Positions 51,934 to 60,815 of a stretch of DNA of 64,000 bases are shown one piece after another. The notes beneath the pieces are model-generated. The model made no database searches. It was given only the letters and a program-made list of their open reading frames with translations, and was not told the origin of the DNA. The DNA comes from Devosia sp. Lineage in GTDB: Bacteria > Pseudomonadota > Alphaproteobacteria > Rhizobiales > Devosiaceae. The position numbers and the translations under genes are program-made. Every line of letters begins with the position of its first letter. The stretch's first letter is position 1. Location: NCBI GenBank assembly GCA_016713105.1, contig JADJPS010000003.1:310001-374000 (forward strand), in the 5' to 3' direction.

Positions 51934-52025
51934 CCCCTTCTCCTCCCCTCGACGGGGGGAGGCCGGGGTGGGCGCAGCGCCGCCGCCCCTTCTCCTCCCC
52001 TCGATGGGGGAGGCCGGGAGGGGGT
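51934..52025. repeat. G/C-rich palindromic repeat, two tandem copies (copies 3 and 4)
   Basis: Two direct copies of a ~38-base unit, CCCTTCTCCTCCCCTCGA, a variable base, GGGGGAGGCCGGG, at about 51935-51972 and 51986-52024. Within each copy CTCCCC and GGGGAG can pair. Same family as 5915-6000 and 34248-34320, with the shared ending GGGGTGTGCC. Confidence 0.7.
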
Positions 52026-52485
52026 GTGCCACAGCCTCCCGGGCAGCATCGCCCCCCGCAACCCGTTGATCCCTCACCGGACCTCCGCCACTTATCCCCG
52101 CCTTCCCCGCCTGTGCGATACTGCTTCGGTTCCCGGCACGGGCGCGGTCGCGTACGGACGGCTGGCCGGGAAGTTCGGGGGTCGCCGGAGCCGTCCGGTG
52201 GCGGGCCGAAGCCATGGGCAACCGGTCGACTGGTCGGGTCCCGGCCTGGCAACAGGACGTGGAGCGCACCAGCCGCACACGCTCCCTCATGGCGACCGGT
52301 TCAACTCAGACCCCGGAAGGACCGGCGCGGCGACGGCCGTTCATTAATTGCGGACTACCCGCGTGGCCCAACCGCGCCGGTCCCGCCCCACTGCTCCAAA
52401 AAGGGGCAGCGCTCTTTGACATCGCCCGGGGCCCATGGCCGCCGGGGGCCGGAGGCTGGCCGTGACGCCGGTGCCCCCAGGTCGA
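52026..52485. other. Gene-free spacer
   Basis: About 460 bases between the tandem repeat and the enolase-superfamily gene. All frames give only low-complexity Arg/Pro/Ala-rich readings, and no start has a convincing ribosome-binding site. I looked for tRNA, tmRNA and RNase P motifs and found none. A degraded gene or an unannotated small RNA cannot be ruled out. Confidence 0.5.
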
Positions 52486-53691
52486 TCAGTCGAAGAAGCC
52501 CTCGTCGCCCTCCTCGAGATACCTGCTTGCGAGCCTGGGGATCAGGTTGACGCCGAGGCCGGGGCGATCCGGCACGTCGATCAGACCGCCCTTGACCGGC
52601 ATGCCGTCAAAACCCTCGGTGATGTCGTACCAGAACGGCTCGAAGCGGGCGGGGTACTCGAAGGCGATCAGGTTGTCCGGGATCGTGGCGCAGACCTGGA
52701 TCAGCGCGGCGAGACCGAGGATGCCGTTGGCGGTGCCGTGCGGCGCGATCGCGATGCCATGCAGGTCCGCATGCTCGGCCACCCACTTGATCTCGGCGAG
52801 GCCGCCGATGTCGCAGGGGTCGGGGCCGATGACGTTGACGGCATGGCTCTCGATCAGCGCCTTGTAGTGCTGGCGCAGGTAGATCTGCTCGCCGGTGTGG
52901 ATCGGCGTCGTGGTATGGTGGGTGACGTCCTTGTAGACGTCGGGGTTGACGTAGGGGCTGTAGTCGCCGGTGACGGTGTCCTCGATCCACATCAGGTGCA
53001 GGTGCTCGAGCGCCTTGGCGAGGCGCAGCGCATCGAGCGGCATGAAGCCCGGGCCGGCGTCGACGGCGGTATTGTAGCCCTTGCCCAGCGTCTCGCGCGC
53101 CGAGGTGATGCAGGCGACGAGGTGGTCGAAGCCCTCCTTGGTCAGCGTTCCCTTGTGCGGGTATGGGAACGGCGCGTCCTGCTGCACCTCACCGTAGAAG
53201 AAGTCGGGGAAATCGCGCACCATCGACGAGTGATAGGCGCTCGGCAGCTTGAACAGGGTGAACTCGCCGGGCAGCGACTTGCCGTACTCGGCCCAGCGCC
53301 TGTAGCCCTCGGGTGTGTGCTCGGCGCCCCCCGGCACCTCGGCCTGGTAGAGCGTGCGATAGGTGCGGACCTGGTCGCGCACCTTGCCGCCGAGCAGACG
53401 GTAGACCGGGGCGCCGACCGCTTTGCCGGCGATGTCCCAAAGGGCATGCTCGATGGCGCTCACCGCCGAGCCGAACGGCTTGAAGCCGCCGCGCACGCGG
53501 ATGCGACGCATGACGCGCTCGACATCGCGAGGGTCCTGTCCGACGATCCAGTCCCTGAGCTGCAGAACCTGCGGCTTGACGTAGGGCTTGGGGGTCTCGA
53601 TCTGGCTCCAGCCGGTGATACCCTCGTCGGTCGTGATCCGGATCACGGGACTGCTCGCAATCACCGCACACTTCAGGTCCGTGATCTTCAT
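52486..53691 (-). CDS. Mandelate racemase/muconate lactonizing enzyme family protein (enolase superfamily)
   Basis: A 401-residue predicted sugar-acid dehydratase or racemase. Metal ligands fit the superfamily: Asp in YNTAVDAGPGF, Glu in LMWIEDTVTGD and Glu in IHTGEQIYLRQ; the catalytic His is in IAIAPHGTANG. The N-terminal capping domain carries GITGWSQIETPKP. The exact reaction cannot be named; the pattern resembles acid-sugar dehydratases. ATG 53691 has a GAGGAGG site. A short palindrome AACAATGGCTTGTT lies 31 bases upstream and could be an operator. Confidence 0.85.
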   Translation of the reverse strand: MKITDLKCAVIASSPVIRITTDEGITGWSQIETPKPYVKPQVLQLRDWIVGQDPRDVERVMRRIRVRGGFKPFGSAVSAIEHALWDIAGKAVGAPVYRLLGGKVRDQVRTYRTLYQAEVPGGAEHTPEGYRRWAEYGKSLPGEFTLFKLPSAYHSSMVRDFPDFFYGEVQQDAPFPYPHKGTLTKEGFDHLVACITSARETLGKGYNTAVDAGPGFMPLDALRLAKALEHLHLMWIEDTVTGDYSPYVNPDVYKDVTHHTTTPIHTGEQIYLRQHYKALIESHAVNVIGPDPCDIGGLAEIKWVAEHADLHGIAIAPHGTANGILGLAALIQVCATIPDNLIAFEYPARFEPFWYDITEGFDGMPVKGGLIDVPDRPGLGVNLIPRLASRYLEEGDEGFFD

Positions 53692-53721
53692 TGGGGCGGA
53701 TCCTCCTCAAAATCCTTCCGA

Positions 53722-53735
53722 AACAATGGCTTGTT
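53722..53735. promoter_or_regulatory. Possible operator palindrome upstream of the enolase-superfamily gene
   Basis: AACAA (53722-53726) and TTGTT (53731-53735) around TGGC, centred ~37 bases upstream of the start codon. Size and position fit a GntR- or LacI-type operator. No regulator gene is adjacent. A TTTGAC hexamer upstream could be the -35 box. Confidence 0.35.
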
Positions 53736-53889
53736 CTTAGCGTCAAACGCCAGCGCAGACAAACGGGTTGTGTGCGAATCCGAGCAAAATGCACATTCTG
53801 AGAATTGGCCCCTCCCCGCAGCCGCCCCATGTCTTTACACGGCACCGCGACGCACTTTAGAACATAACAAGAACATATGGATACCTCCC

Positions 53890-54216
53890 GTGCCCTCCCC
53901 GCCCTGGAAGCAGTCGCACTACCCCGGCAAGCGTCACCGCCTCAGGGACGCTGCCGCCGAAGGCCAGCTCGTCATCGTGCGCTGCAACCTCTGCCGTCGC
54001 TCTGCGACCTACCTGGCGAGCGATCTCGTCGCGCTGCTCGACCCCGAGCGCGATGCGCTGCGCCCCCCGTTTTGCTGCTCGAAATGCGGCGGGGAGCAGT
54101 TCATCCGGGTGTCGGTGCGCGTTCCAGGCGCCGGCGACTGGGGGCACCTGCAGGTGCGGCGCCCCGGTCCGGTGCGGGTGATCCAGACCTGGCGCACGGT
54201 GCGGCTGGGTGACTGA
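53890..54216 (+). CDS. Small zinc-ribbon protein, 108 residues
   Basis: Hypothetical protein with a zinc-ribbon-like pair of knuckles: CNLC (after GQLVIVR) and CCSKC (after ALRPPF), separated by ~29 residues. It is followed by a beta-rich segment (EQFIRVSVRVPGAGDWGHLQ). The only plausible start is GTG 53890; there is no clear ribosome-binding site. It may contact DNA, RNA or protein; nothing more can be said. Similar small CxxC proteins are common in Hyphomicrobiales. Its 3' end is 97 bases before the MATE gene. Confidence 0.6.
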   Translation: MPSPPWKQSHYPGKRHRLRDAAAEGQLVIVRCNLCRRSATYLASDLVALLDPERDALRPPFCCSKCGGEQFIRVSVRVPGAGDWGHLQVRRPGPVRVIQTWRTVRLGD

Positions 54217-54313
54217 CCGGGCCGGGGCAAGGGTCCCCCTCGCAGGGTTCCCCCTCGCTTGTGATGGCGGCGGCATTCGGCTAAGGCTCCGGCCCGCGAT
54301 TGGGACGACTGAG

Positions 54314-55729
54314 ATGAGCGAGCCACTGACGGCGCCGGCCCCCGGCGACGCACTAGTCGATTCTCCCCACGCCTGGGGCAGCGAGGTGCGGGCAACGTTT
54401 GCGCTCGCCTGGCCGCTGATCGTGGCGCAGCTTGCCCAGAACCTGCTGTTCACCACCGACGTCGTGCTGATGGGATGGCTCGGTCCGAAATACCTGGCGG
54501 CGGGCACGCTGGCCGGGGCGTTCCTGATGCCGTTCCAGCTGACCGGCATCGGCATCGTGGGTGCGGTGGCGCCGCTGGTGGCGCAGGCGCGCGGCCGCGG
54601 CGACATCAAGGCGGTGCGGCGGGTGGTGCGGCAAGGCTTCTGGGTGGCGATCCTCGTCGCCACACTGCTGGTACCGATCGTGCTCAGCATCAAGCCGATC
54701 TATCTCGCTATCGGGCAGGACCCGGAGGTGACGACGCTGGCCGAAAGCTACATGTTCGCAGGCTTCTGGATGCTCTACCCGGTGCTCGGCATGATGGTCG
54801 TGCGCTCCTTCCTGTCGGCCTTCGCGGCCACGCGGGTGATCCTTGCGGTCACGGTGATCGGGGTGATCGTCAACGCGTTCCTCGCCTACGCGCTGATCTT
54901 CGGGCACTTCGGCATGCCGCGGCTGGAACTGCGCGGCGCGGCGCTGGCGACGGGCCTCGTCAACATGCTGATGTTCCTCGCCCTCACCGGCTACGCGCTG
55001 AGCCACCGCAGGTTGAAGCGCTTCCACATCCTGGCCCGCTTCTGGAAGCCGGACTGGCACCGCTTCGCCGAGATCCTCAAGGTCGGAATGCCGATCGGAC
55101 TGACGGTGGCGGCGGAGGTCGGGCTGTTCTCGGTGGCCGCCATCCTGATGGGACGGCTCGGCACCGACGAGACCGCCGCGCACGCGGTGGCGCTGCAATT
55201 GGCCTCTACGGCGTTCATGGTGCCGCTCGGGCTCGGCATGGCCGCAACGGTACGGGTCGGCCTCGCCTACGGGGCGGGCGATGCCGAGGGCGTGCGCAAG
55301 GCCGGCTGGGTGGGGCTGACGATGGGCGTGGCTTTCATGGCCGTGACCTGCACCCTGTTCCTCGCACTGCCGCATCAGTTGGTGTCGATCTTCCTTGATC
55401 CGACGATCGCGGGAAACGCCAACGCGGTGGCGCTGGCGGCGACCTACCTCGCGATTGCCGGCATCTTCCAGCTGGCCGACGGGGCGCAGGTGGTGGCCGC
55501 GCATGCGCTGCGCGGCCTCTCCGACACGCGGACGCCGATGTGGCTGGCCTTCATCGGTTACTGGGCCGTCGGGTTGCCCACGGCTTACCTGCTCGGCTTC
55601 GCCTTCGAGTGGCGCGGCGTCGGCATCTGGATCGGCCTCGCCACCGGGCTGGCCTTCGTCGCCGTGCTGCTGGTCACGCGATTTGCGATCCGGGATCGGC
55701 TCGGGCTGCTCAAGGGGCTGGCGCGCTAG
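54314..55729 (+). CDS. MATE family multidrug efflux transporter (NorM-like)
   Basis: A 471-residue cation-coupled exporter with twelve predicted helices in two bundles. The family motifs VAQLAQNLLFTTDVVLMGWL and GLTVAAEVGLFSVAAILMGR mark the starts of the two halves; LRGLSDTRTPMWLAFIGYWA is typical near the C-terminus. ATG 54314 follows GACTGAG without a strong site; the longer frame from 54209 is unlikely. Its 3' end overlaps convergent miaA by 20 bases. Substrates are unknown. Confidence 0.92.
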   Translation: MSEPLTAPAPGDALVDSPHAWGSEVRATFALAWPLIVAQLAQNLLFTTDVVLMGWLGPKYLAAGTLAGAFLMPFQLTGIGIVGAVAPLVAQARGRGDIKAVRRVVRQGFWVAILVATLLVPIVLSIKPIYLAIGQDPEVTTLAESYMFAGFWMLYPVLGMMVVRSFLSAFAATRVILAVTVIGVIVNAFLAYALIFGHFGMPRLELRGAALATGLVNMLMFLALTGYALSHRRLKRFHILARFWKPDWHRFAEILKVGMPIGLTVAAEVGLFSVAAILMGRLGTDETAAHAVALQLASTAFMVPLGLGMAATVRVGLAYGAGDAEGVRKAGWVGLTMGVAFMAVTCTLFLALPHQLVSIFLDPTIAGNANAVALAATYLAIAGIFQLADGAQVVAAHALRGLSDTRTPMWLAFIGYWAVGLPTAYLLGFAFEWRGVGIWIGLATGLAFVAVLLVTRFAIRDRLGLLKGLAR

Positions 55730-56606
55730 GGTCGCGCCAGATCCAGTCGGCCATGCGGCCGCGAAACCAGGTGCGCTGTCGCTTGGCGTACTGGTGGGTG
55801 GCTGTGATGGCGCGGGCGACGGCGGTGGCCTGGTCGATCTCGCCGCGCAGCATGGCGGCGATCTCCGGCACGCCGATGGCCTTCATGGCGGGCAGCGCCG
55901 GGTCCAGCCCGAGCGCGAGGAGGGCGCGGACCTCCTCGACGGCCCCAGTGGCGAACATCGTCTCGAGGCGCCGGGCAATCCGGCCGCGCAGCACCTCCCG
56001 CTCCGGGCTGAGCACAATGCGCTCGATCTCGAAGCCGGCGAGCAGCCCCTCGGCCTTCGCGTCCTGGAAGCTGGCCAGCGATCGTCCGGTGGCATTGAGA
56101 ACCGCGAGGGCCCGCGCCACGCGCTGCGGGTCCGGAGCCCTGAGGCGGGTCGCGATCAGCGGGTCACGGGCCGCGATCAGGCGGCCGCGCGCCTCCCGGT
56201 CGAGGCCGGCCAGTTCCGCCTCGGCCGCTGCCAGGGCCGCGGGTGGTACGTCGGGCACGTCCGCAAGTCCCTCGGTCAGGGCCTCGAAGTAGAGTCCGGT
56301 GCCGCCCACGAAGATCAGCGGCGCATCGCCGCCTTCAGCGATAACGGCCGCGGCGGCGCGGGCCCAGGCACCGGTCGAGAAGCGGATGGACGGGGCGATC
56401 TCCCCGTAGAGCCGGTGCGGAGCGCGCGCCAACTCCTCATCGGTGGGGCGGGCGGTGATGAGCCGCAGCCCGGAATAGACCTGCAGCGAGTCGGCGTTGA
56501 CGATCACGGCCCCCTCGGCCTCGGCCCGCACGAGCGCCAGCGCCGACTTGCCGCTGGCAGTCGGACCCGCTATCAACACCGCTCGCCGACCGGGCGCCTT
56601 GCCCAT
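55710..56606 (-). CDS. miaA: tRNA dimethylallyltransferase
   Basis: Adds the dimethylallyl group to N6 of A37 in tRNAs reading U-starting codons. The P-loop is IAGPTASGKSALAL; NADSLQVYSGLRLITARPTD and IFVGGTGLYFEAL are the family motifs, and HQYAKRQRTWFRG the C-terminal signature. The length is 298 residues from ATG 56606. It is divergent from serB with only 27 bases between start codons, so the promoters must overlap the coding regions or each other. Confidence 0.94.
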   Translation of the reverse strand: MGKAPGRRAVLIAGPTASGKSALALVRAEAEGAVIVNADSLQVYSGLRLITARPTDEELARAPHRLYGEIAPSIRFSTGAWARAAAAVIAEGGDAPLIFVGGTGLYFEALTEGLADVPDVPPAALAAAEAELAGLDREARGRLIAARDPLIATRLRAPDPQRVARALAVLNATGRSLASFQDAKAEGLLAGFEIERIVLSPEREVLRGRIARRLETMFATGAVEEVRALLALGLDPALPAMKAIGVPEIAAMLRGEIDQATAVARAITATHQYAKRQRTWFRGRMADWIWRDPSAPAP

Positions 56607-56633
56607 GCTATTCAGGCCCTTCCCGGAAAACCC

Positions 56634-57506
56634 ATGCCGATCCTCTGTCTCATCGCCAACCCGGCCGACCCCGAACTCGACAGCACGCTGGTGGCGGCGA
56701 TCCAGCACGAGACGGGGGGAGAGATCAACTGGCTGCACCAGCGCATCGCCTGCGAGATCCATGCCCCGCGGGGAAGCGATCCGGTCGCCGCAGCACGCGC
56801 CGTGATCGACCGGCGGGCCGTGGACGCGGCTCTCGTGCCGGAGGCGGATCGGCGCAAGGCGATCCTCGTCGCCGACATGGACTCCACCATGATCGAGCAG
56901 GAGTGCATCGACGAACTCGCCGATGCCGTGGGGATCAAGGCGCAGGTCGCCGCAATCACCGAACGGGCGATGAACGGCGAACTCGATTTCGAGCAGGCGC
57001 TGCGTCACCGCGTCGGGCTCATCAAGGGGCTGGAGCGTCGGGTAATCGAGGAAATTCGCCGGGAACGCATCACGCTGGCGCCGGGCGGACGGGCGCTCAT
57101 CCAGACCATGAAGGCCTTCGGCGCCTACACCTCGCTGGTTTCCGGGGGCTTCACCCTGTTCGCCGAGTACTTCGCCCGGAGGATCGGTTTCGACGAGGCA
57201 ATCGCCAATGTGCTCGAGTTCGAGGACGACCGGCTTACCGGTACCCTCGCCAGCCCGATCGTCGACAGGTCCACCAAGCGCAGCCGGCTGGAAAGCCTCG
57301 CCGCTGAGCGCGACGTGCCGATCTCGAGGACCATGGCGGTGGGCGACGGGGCAAACGACCTCGACATGATCCGCGCAGCCGGGCTTGGTGTCGCGTTGCA
57401 CGCCAAGCCGCACGTCGCTGCCGAAGCGGCGGCCCGCATCGATCACGGCGACCTCACGGCGCTGCTCTACCTGCAGGGCTACGAGGAAGAGGATATCGTC
57501 AGGTGA
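56634..57506 (+). CDS. serB: Phosphoserine phosphatase
   Basis: HAD-family phosphatase for the last step of serine synthesis. The nucleophile motif is VADMDSTMIEQECIDE; motif II SLVSGGFTLF; motif III/IV MAVGDGANDLDMIRAAGLGV. The N-terminal ~75 residues form the ACT-like extension found in alphaproteobacterial SerB. The product is 290 residues from ATG 56634. It overlaps the acetyltransferase gene by four bases. Confidence 0.94.
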   Translation: MPILCLIANPADPELDSTLVAAIQHETGGEINWLHQRIACEIHAPRGSDPVAAARAVIDRRAVDAALVPEADRRKAILVADMDSTMIEQECIDELADAVGIKAQVAAITERAMNGELDFEQALRHRVGLIKGLERRVIEEIRRERITLAPGGRALIQTMKAFGAYTSLVSGGFTLFAEYFARRIGFDEAIANVLEFEDDRLTGTLASPIVDRSTKRSRLESLAAERDVPISRTMAVGDGANDLDMIRAAGLGVALHAKPHVAAEAAARIDHGDLTALLYLQGYEEEDIVR

Positions 57507-58063
57507 GGCTGGAGACGGACCGGCTGGTGCTTCGCGAGTGGCTGGAGGCCGACAAGCCCCGCTACGCAGAGATCATCGCCGATCCGGTGGTTCGCCGGTA
57601 CTTCCCAGAAGTCGGCACCTACGCCGATGCCGATGCCGGCATCGAGCGGGCGCGGCAGAGGCTTGTCGAGCACGGCTACTCGTTCCTCGCGGTCGAACGC
57701 AGGAGCGACGGGCAGTTCATGGGGATGCTCGGCATGGCGCCCTTCCGCGACGAACTGCGGCTCGCCATTCCCGGCGCTCCGATGGTCGAGATCGGCTGGC
57801 AGCTCGGCCAGTCCTTCTGGGGGCACGGCTATGCCCCGGAAGGCGCGCGGGCCATGCTGGACTTCGCCTGGCGGACGTTCCGCCCGCCCGAGGTGGTCGC
57901 CATCACCTACAAAGGCAACCTGCCGAGCCGCCGGGTTATGGAGAAGATCGGCATGCGCCGCGACCCCGACGCCGACTTCGAGCATCCCGACGTGCCGCAG
58001 GGTCATCGCTTGCGACCGCACGTCCTCTACCGGATCGCCAACCCGGCGCTGCGGGACGACTGA
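57503..58063 (+). CDS. GNAT acetyltransferase (RimJ/RimL type)
   Basis: A 186-residue N-acetyltransferase. LETDRLVLREWLEADKPRYA is the RimL-type N-terminus; the acetyl-CoA binding region is IGWQLGQSFWGHGYAPEGAR, followed by NLPSRRVMEKIGMRRD. Start GTG 57503 overlaps the serB stop as GTGA, so translation is coupled to serB. The substrate (protein N-terminus, antibiotic or small amine) is unknown. Confidence 0.88.
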   Translation: MRLETDRLVLREWLEADKPRYAEIIADPVVRRYFPEVGTYADADAGIERARQRLVEHGYSFLAVERRSDGQFMGMLGMAPFRDELRLAIPGAPMVEIGWQLGQSFWGHGYAPEGARAMLDFAWRTFRPPEVVAITYKGNLPSRRVMEKIGMRRDPDADFEHPDVPQGHRLRPHVLYRIANPALRDD

Positions 58064-58074
58064 AGACGGTCGCC

Positions 58075-59553
58075 TCAGCCGAGGCGCACTGCAATGAACC
58101 GGCTGGTTCCTGCAGGGTCGGTGACCTTGAACAGGCCTGCCGCCCGACCGGCCTCCCGAGCCTCCTCGACGAGGCTGCTGAGTTCGTCCACCGTCGCCAC
58201 CTGCTTCTGGTTCACCTCGGTCACAACGAGCCCGGGAATGACCCCCTTGCGGTCGGCGTCGCTGCCTCCGGCAACTTCGGTGACGACCACGCCGTCGGCC
58301 TCGGGGGCAAGCCCGAACTGGGACCGCTTGGCCTCGTCAAGCGGCGCCACGTCGAAGCCGACCAGATCCCGCAGCCCCTGCGGTGCCGGCACCTCTGTCG
58401 TCTCCTCGACAGGCGGCGAAATGGGATCGGGCACCTCGGTGCTATTGTTGGCGATCAGCTTTTCACCCAGTTCCAGTCGCCCCAGGGTGATGTCGAGCAC
58501 GATCGACGCTCCGTTGCGGAGCAGCTTCACGGGCACCGCCTTGCCGACAGAGGTCTCGGCCACGACACGCGGCAGGTCGCGCATGCGGGCGATGGACTTG
58601 CCGTCGAATTCGACGATGATGTCGCCCTGCTGGATCAGGCCTTCGGACGGACCGCCTCTGGTGATGTCGATCACCAGCGCGCCGGCGGTGCTGCCCAGAG
58701 CGAGGCTGGCAGCGATGTCCTCGCTGACCTCCTGGATGCCGACACCGAGCCAGCCGCGTCGGGTTTCCCCGAACTCGGCCAACTGGTCGATGACCGGCTT
58801 GGCGAGGTTGCCGGGCACGGCGAATCCGATGCCCAGCGAAGAACCGCCGCGCGCAATGATGGCGGTGTTGATGCCGACCACCTTGCCATCCATGTCGAAC
58901 AGCGGACCGCCGGAATTGCCCTGGTTGATCGCCGCGTCGGTCTGGATGAACTGATCGTAGGGCCCCGACTGGATATCGCGGTTGCGGGCCGACACAATTC
59001 CGAGTGTCACCGAGCCGCCGAGCCCGAAGGGGTTGCCGATGGCCATCACCCAGTCACCGACCACGGCAGAGTCACTGTCGCCGAACTCGACAAACGGCAG
59101 GTCGCGGCCGGCCTCGACCTTCAGCACCGCGAGATCGGTCTTGCTGTCGGAGCCGATGATCTTCGCCGGCAGGCGGGTGCCATCGGTCAGGAAGACCTCG
59201 ATGTCGTCGGCCCCCTCGATGACATGATTGTTGGTGACGATGGTGCCGTCGGCGCCGATGATGAAGCCCGAACCGAGGCTCCGGGCCTCCTGCATCATTT
59301 CCTCGCCCAAGCCGTTGTTGGGGTTGTGCTCGTCGAGGAATTCTTCGAGCGGAGAGCCCTCCGGCACCTCGGGGAACGGCATGCCGTTGCCACCTGCGAC
59401 GCGGCGGGAGGTGCCGATGTTCACGACAGCAGGTGAGAGGACTTCGGCCAGCGAGGCGACCGATTCGGGGCCCTTGGCAAACCCTGGACCACCCAGAAGG
59501 ACCAGCCCGGCTGCAACAACCAGGGCAAGCCACCCTCTCGACATTGAACGCAT
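58075..59553 (-). CDS. Periplasmic serine protease DegP/HtrA family
   Basis: A 492-residue envelope protease/chaperone. The signal peptide is MRSMSRGWLALVVAAGLVLL, cleaved near GFA. The triad is His in TNNHVIEG, Asp in SKTDLAVLK and Ser in NQGNSGGPLFD. Two PDZ domains follow (GWLGVGIQEVSEDIA... and GFDVAPLDEAKRSQF...GVVVTEVAGGSDA). GAGGAG precedes ATG 59553. It lies downstream of hflK-hflC-DUF2065 on the same strand, a common arrangement in alphaproteobacteria, and probably works with HflKC in membrane and periplasmic quality control. Confidence 0.93.
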   Translation of the reverse strand: MRSMSRGWLALVVAAGLVLLGGPGFAKGPESVASLAEVLSPAVVNIGTSRRVAGGNGMPFPEVPEGSPLEEFLDEHNPNNGLGEEMMQEARSLGSGFIIGADGTIVTNNHVIEGADDIEVFLTDGTRLPAKIIGSDSKTDLAVLKVEAGRDLPFVEFGDSDSAVVGDWVMAIGNPFGLGGSVTLGIVSARNRDIQSGPYDQFIQTDAAINQGNSGGPLFDMDGKVVGINTAIIARGGSSLGIGFAVPGNLAKPVIDQLAEFGETRRGWLGVGIQEVSEDIAASLALGSTAGALVIDITRGGPSEGLIQQGDIIVEFDGKSIARMRDLPRVVAETSVGKAVPVKLLRNGASIVLDITLGRLELGEKLIANNSTEVPDPISPPVEETTEVPAPQGLRDLVGFDVAPLDEAKRSQFGLAPEADGVVVTEVAGGSDADRKGVIPGLVVTEVNQKQVATVDELSSLVEEAREAGRAAGLFKVTDPAGTSRFIAVRLG

Positions 59554-59596
59554 CGGCCACTCCTCACCGCAATCCGCCTCGCGGCACAGTATCGGA

Positions 59597-59782
59597 TCAG
59601 CCGCGGATGAACCACAAGAGGACAAGTGCAATTGCGGCGCAAGCCAGCGCTACCGCACGAATGGTTGATGCCGGCATCGCCTGGATGGACGCCAGCACCT
59701 TCTTCATCTGTTCGGGGAAGGCCGCATAGGCCAACCCCTCGATGACGATGGCGAGACAGAACGCCGAAAGGAGTTCGATCAC
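59597..59782 (-). CDS. DUF2065 small membrane protein
   Basis: A 61-residue protein of the DUF2065 (YjeT-like) family: two membrane helices (LLSAFCLAIVIEGLAYAAFP and VALACAAIALVLLWFIRG) with the FPEQMKKVLASIQ loop between them. Start GTG 59782 lies four bases after the hflC stop. In proteobacteria it commonly follows hflKC; function unknown. Confidence 0.9.
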   Translation of the reverse strand: MIELLSAFCLAIVIEGLAYAAFPEQMKKVLASIQAMPASTIRAVALACAAIALVLLWFIRG

Positions 59783-59786
59783 GCGA

Positions 59787-60812
59787 TTACTGCGCCGCAG
59801 GCGTTGCCGGTTCGGCCTCGACGGACGGCGTGGTCAGCACCGTGGCCGCGGCCGCATCCGAGGCGACGGGCTCGCTTGCCACTCCGTCCCCGGACGTCGC
59901 ATCCGCGGATTCGTCGGCAGCCGCGACCGGGACTGACAATGCGGCCGTGCCCTCGCTCCCGAAGTACTCGAAGAACGAAGAGTCGGGCGACAGCACCATG
60001 GTGGTGCCGCTCGAGCCGAGCGCCGCTCGATAGGACTGCAGTGAACGGTAGAACTGGAAGAACTCCGGGTCCTTGTTGTAGGCGTCGGCGAAGACCTGGC
60101 TGCGGGTCGCGTCGCCCTCGCCTCGAATCCTCTCGGAGTCGCCGCGGGCGCTCGCCACGATTTCGACTGCCTGACGCTCGGCAATGGCGCGAGCAGTCTG
60201 CGCCGCTTCATTGCCGCGGGCTCGCAGCAGCGCTGCCTCAGCCTGGCGTTCGGCCTTCATGCGATCATAGGTCTGCTGCGAGACTTGAGTGGTCAGATCG
60301 GTCCGCAGGATGCGGACGTCGACGATCTCGATGCCGAGTTCGGCCATGTCGGTGACCATCAGCGCCTTGGCGTCGGCCATCATGCCGGTGCGTTCCTGGC
60401 TGAGGGCGGCGTTGAAGTCGCGCAGACCGTAGACCTGACGGAGGGCGGCATCGAAGCGGGTGCCGATACGATCCTCGGCGACGCGCAACTGGCCGAGCGC
60501 ACGCTCGCGGAACTTGCGCGGATCGGCGATGCGATAGGTCAGGAAGGCGTCGACTTCGTAGAACTTGCCGCCCGAGACCTGTACCGTCATGTTCGCCGCG
60601 TTGTAGCGCAGCAAACGGTCTTCGATGATCTGGACAGTGTCCATGATGTCGGTCGGGACCTTGAAGTAGAGGCCAGGCTCGGTCTTGACGTCATTGATCG
60701 AGCCGAAACGCAGGACGATCGCCTGCTCGCGCTCGTTGACGACATAGATCGAAGAGAACAGCACGTAGAGGGCGCCGAGCACGACGAGGCCGAGAATGAT
60801 GAGACGGTTCAT
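59787..60812 (-). CDS. hflC: Protease modulator HflC
   Basis: SPFH-domain protein that with HflK forms a periplasmic-side cage regulating FtsH. One N-terminal membrane helix (LIILGLVVLGALYVLFSSIY), the SPFH/band 7 domain (NEREQAIVLRFGSINDVKTE, then GLYFKVPTDIMDTVQIIED), a long coiled coil (RMKAERQAEAALLRARGNEA), and an Ala-rich C-terminal tail of ~45 residues. The length is 341 residues. It starts three bases after the hflK stop. Confidence 0.94.
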   Translation of the reverse strand: MNRLIILGLVVLGALYVLFSSIYVVNEREQAIVLRFGSINDVKTEPGLYFKVPTDIMDTVQIIEDRLLRYNAANMTVQVSGGKFYEVDAFLTYRIADPRKFRERALGQLRVAEDRIGTRFDAALRQVYGLRDFNAALSQERTGMMADAKALMVTDMAELGIEIVDVRILRTDLTTQVSQQTYDRMKAERQAEAALLRARGNEAAQTARAIAERQAVEIVASARGDSERIRGEGDATRSQVFADAYNKDPEFFQFYRSLQSYRAALGSSGTTMVLSPDSSFFEYFGSEGTAALSVPVAAADESADATSGDGVASEPVASDAAAATVLTTPSVEAEPATPAAQ

Positions 60813-60815
60813 GGC

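Noticed and set aside
52026..52485. Possible tmRNA or other structured RNA gene
   Set aside because: I looked for a tag-peptide frame, tRNA-like acceptor ends and RNase P signature segments and found none; only G/C-rich sequence without a consistent fold visible by eye.
52435..54216. 593-codon plus-strand frame spanning the enolase-superfamily gene
   Set aside because: Most of it is antisense to a clear enzyme gene. Only its last ~108 codons, beyond the divergent gene's start, look real and are reported as the zinc-ribbon protein.
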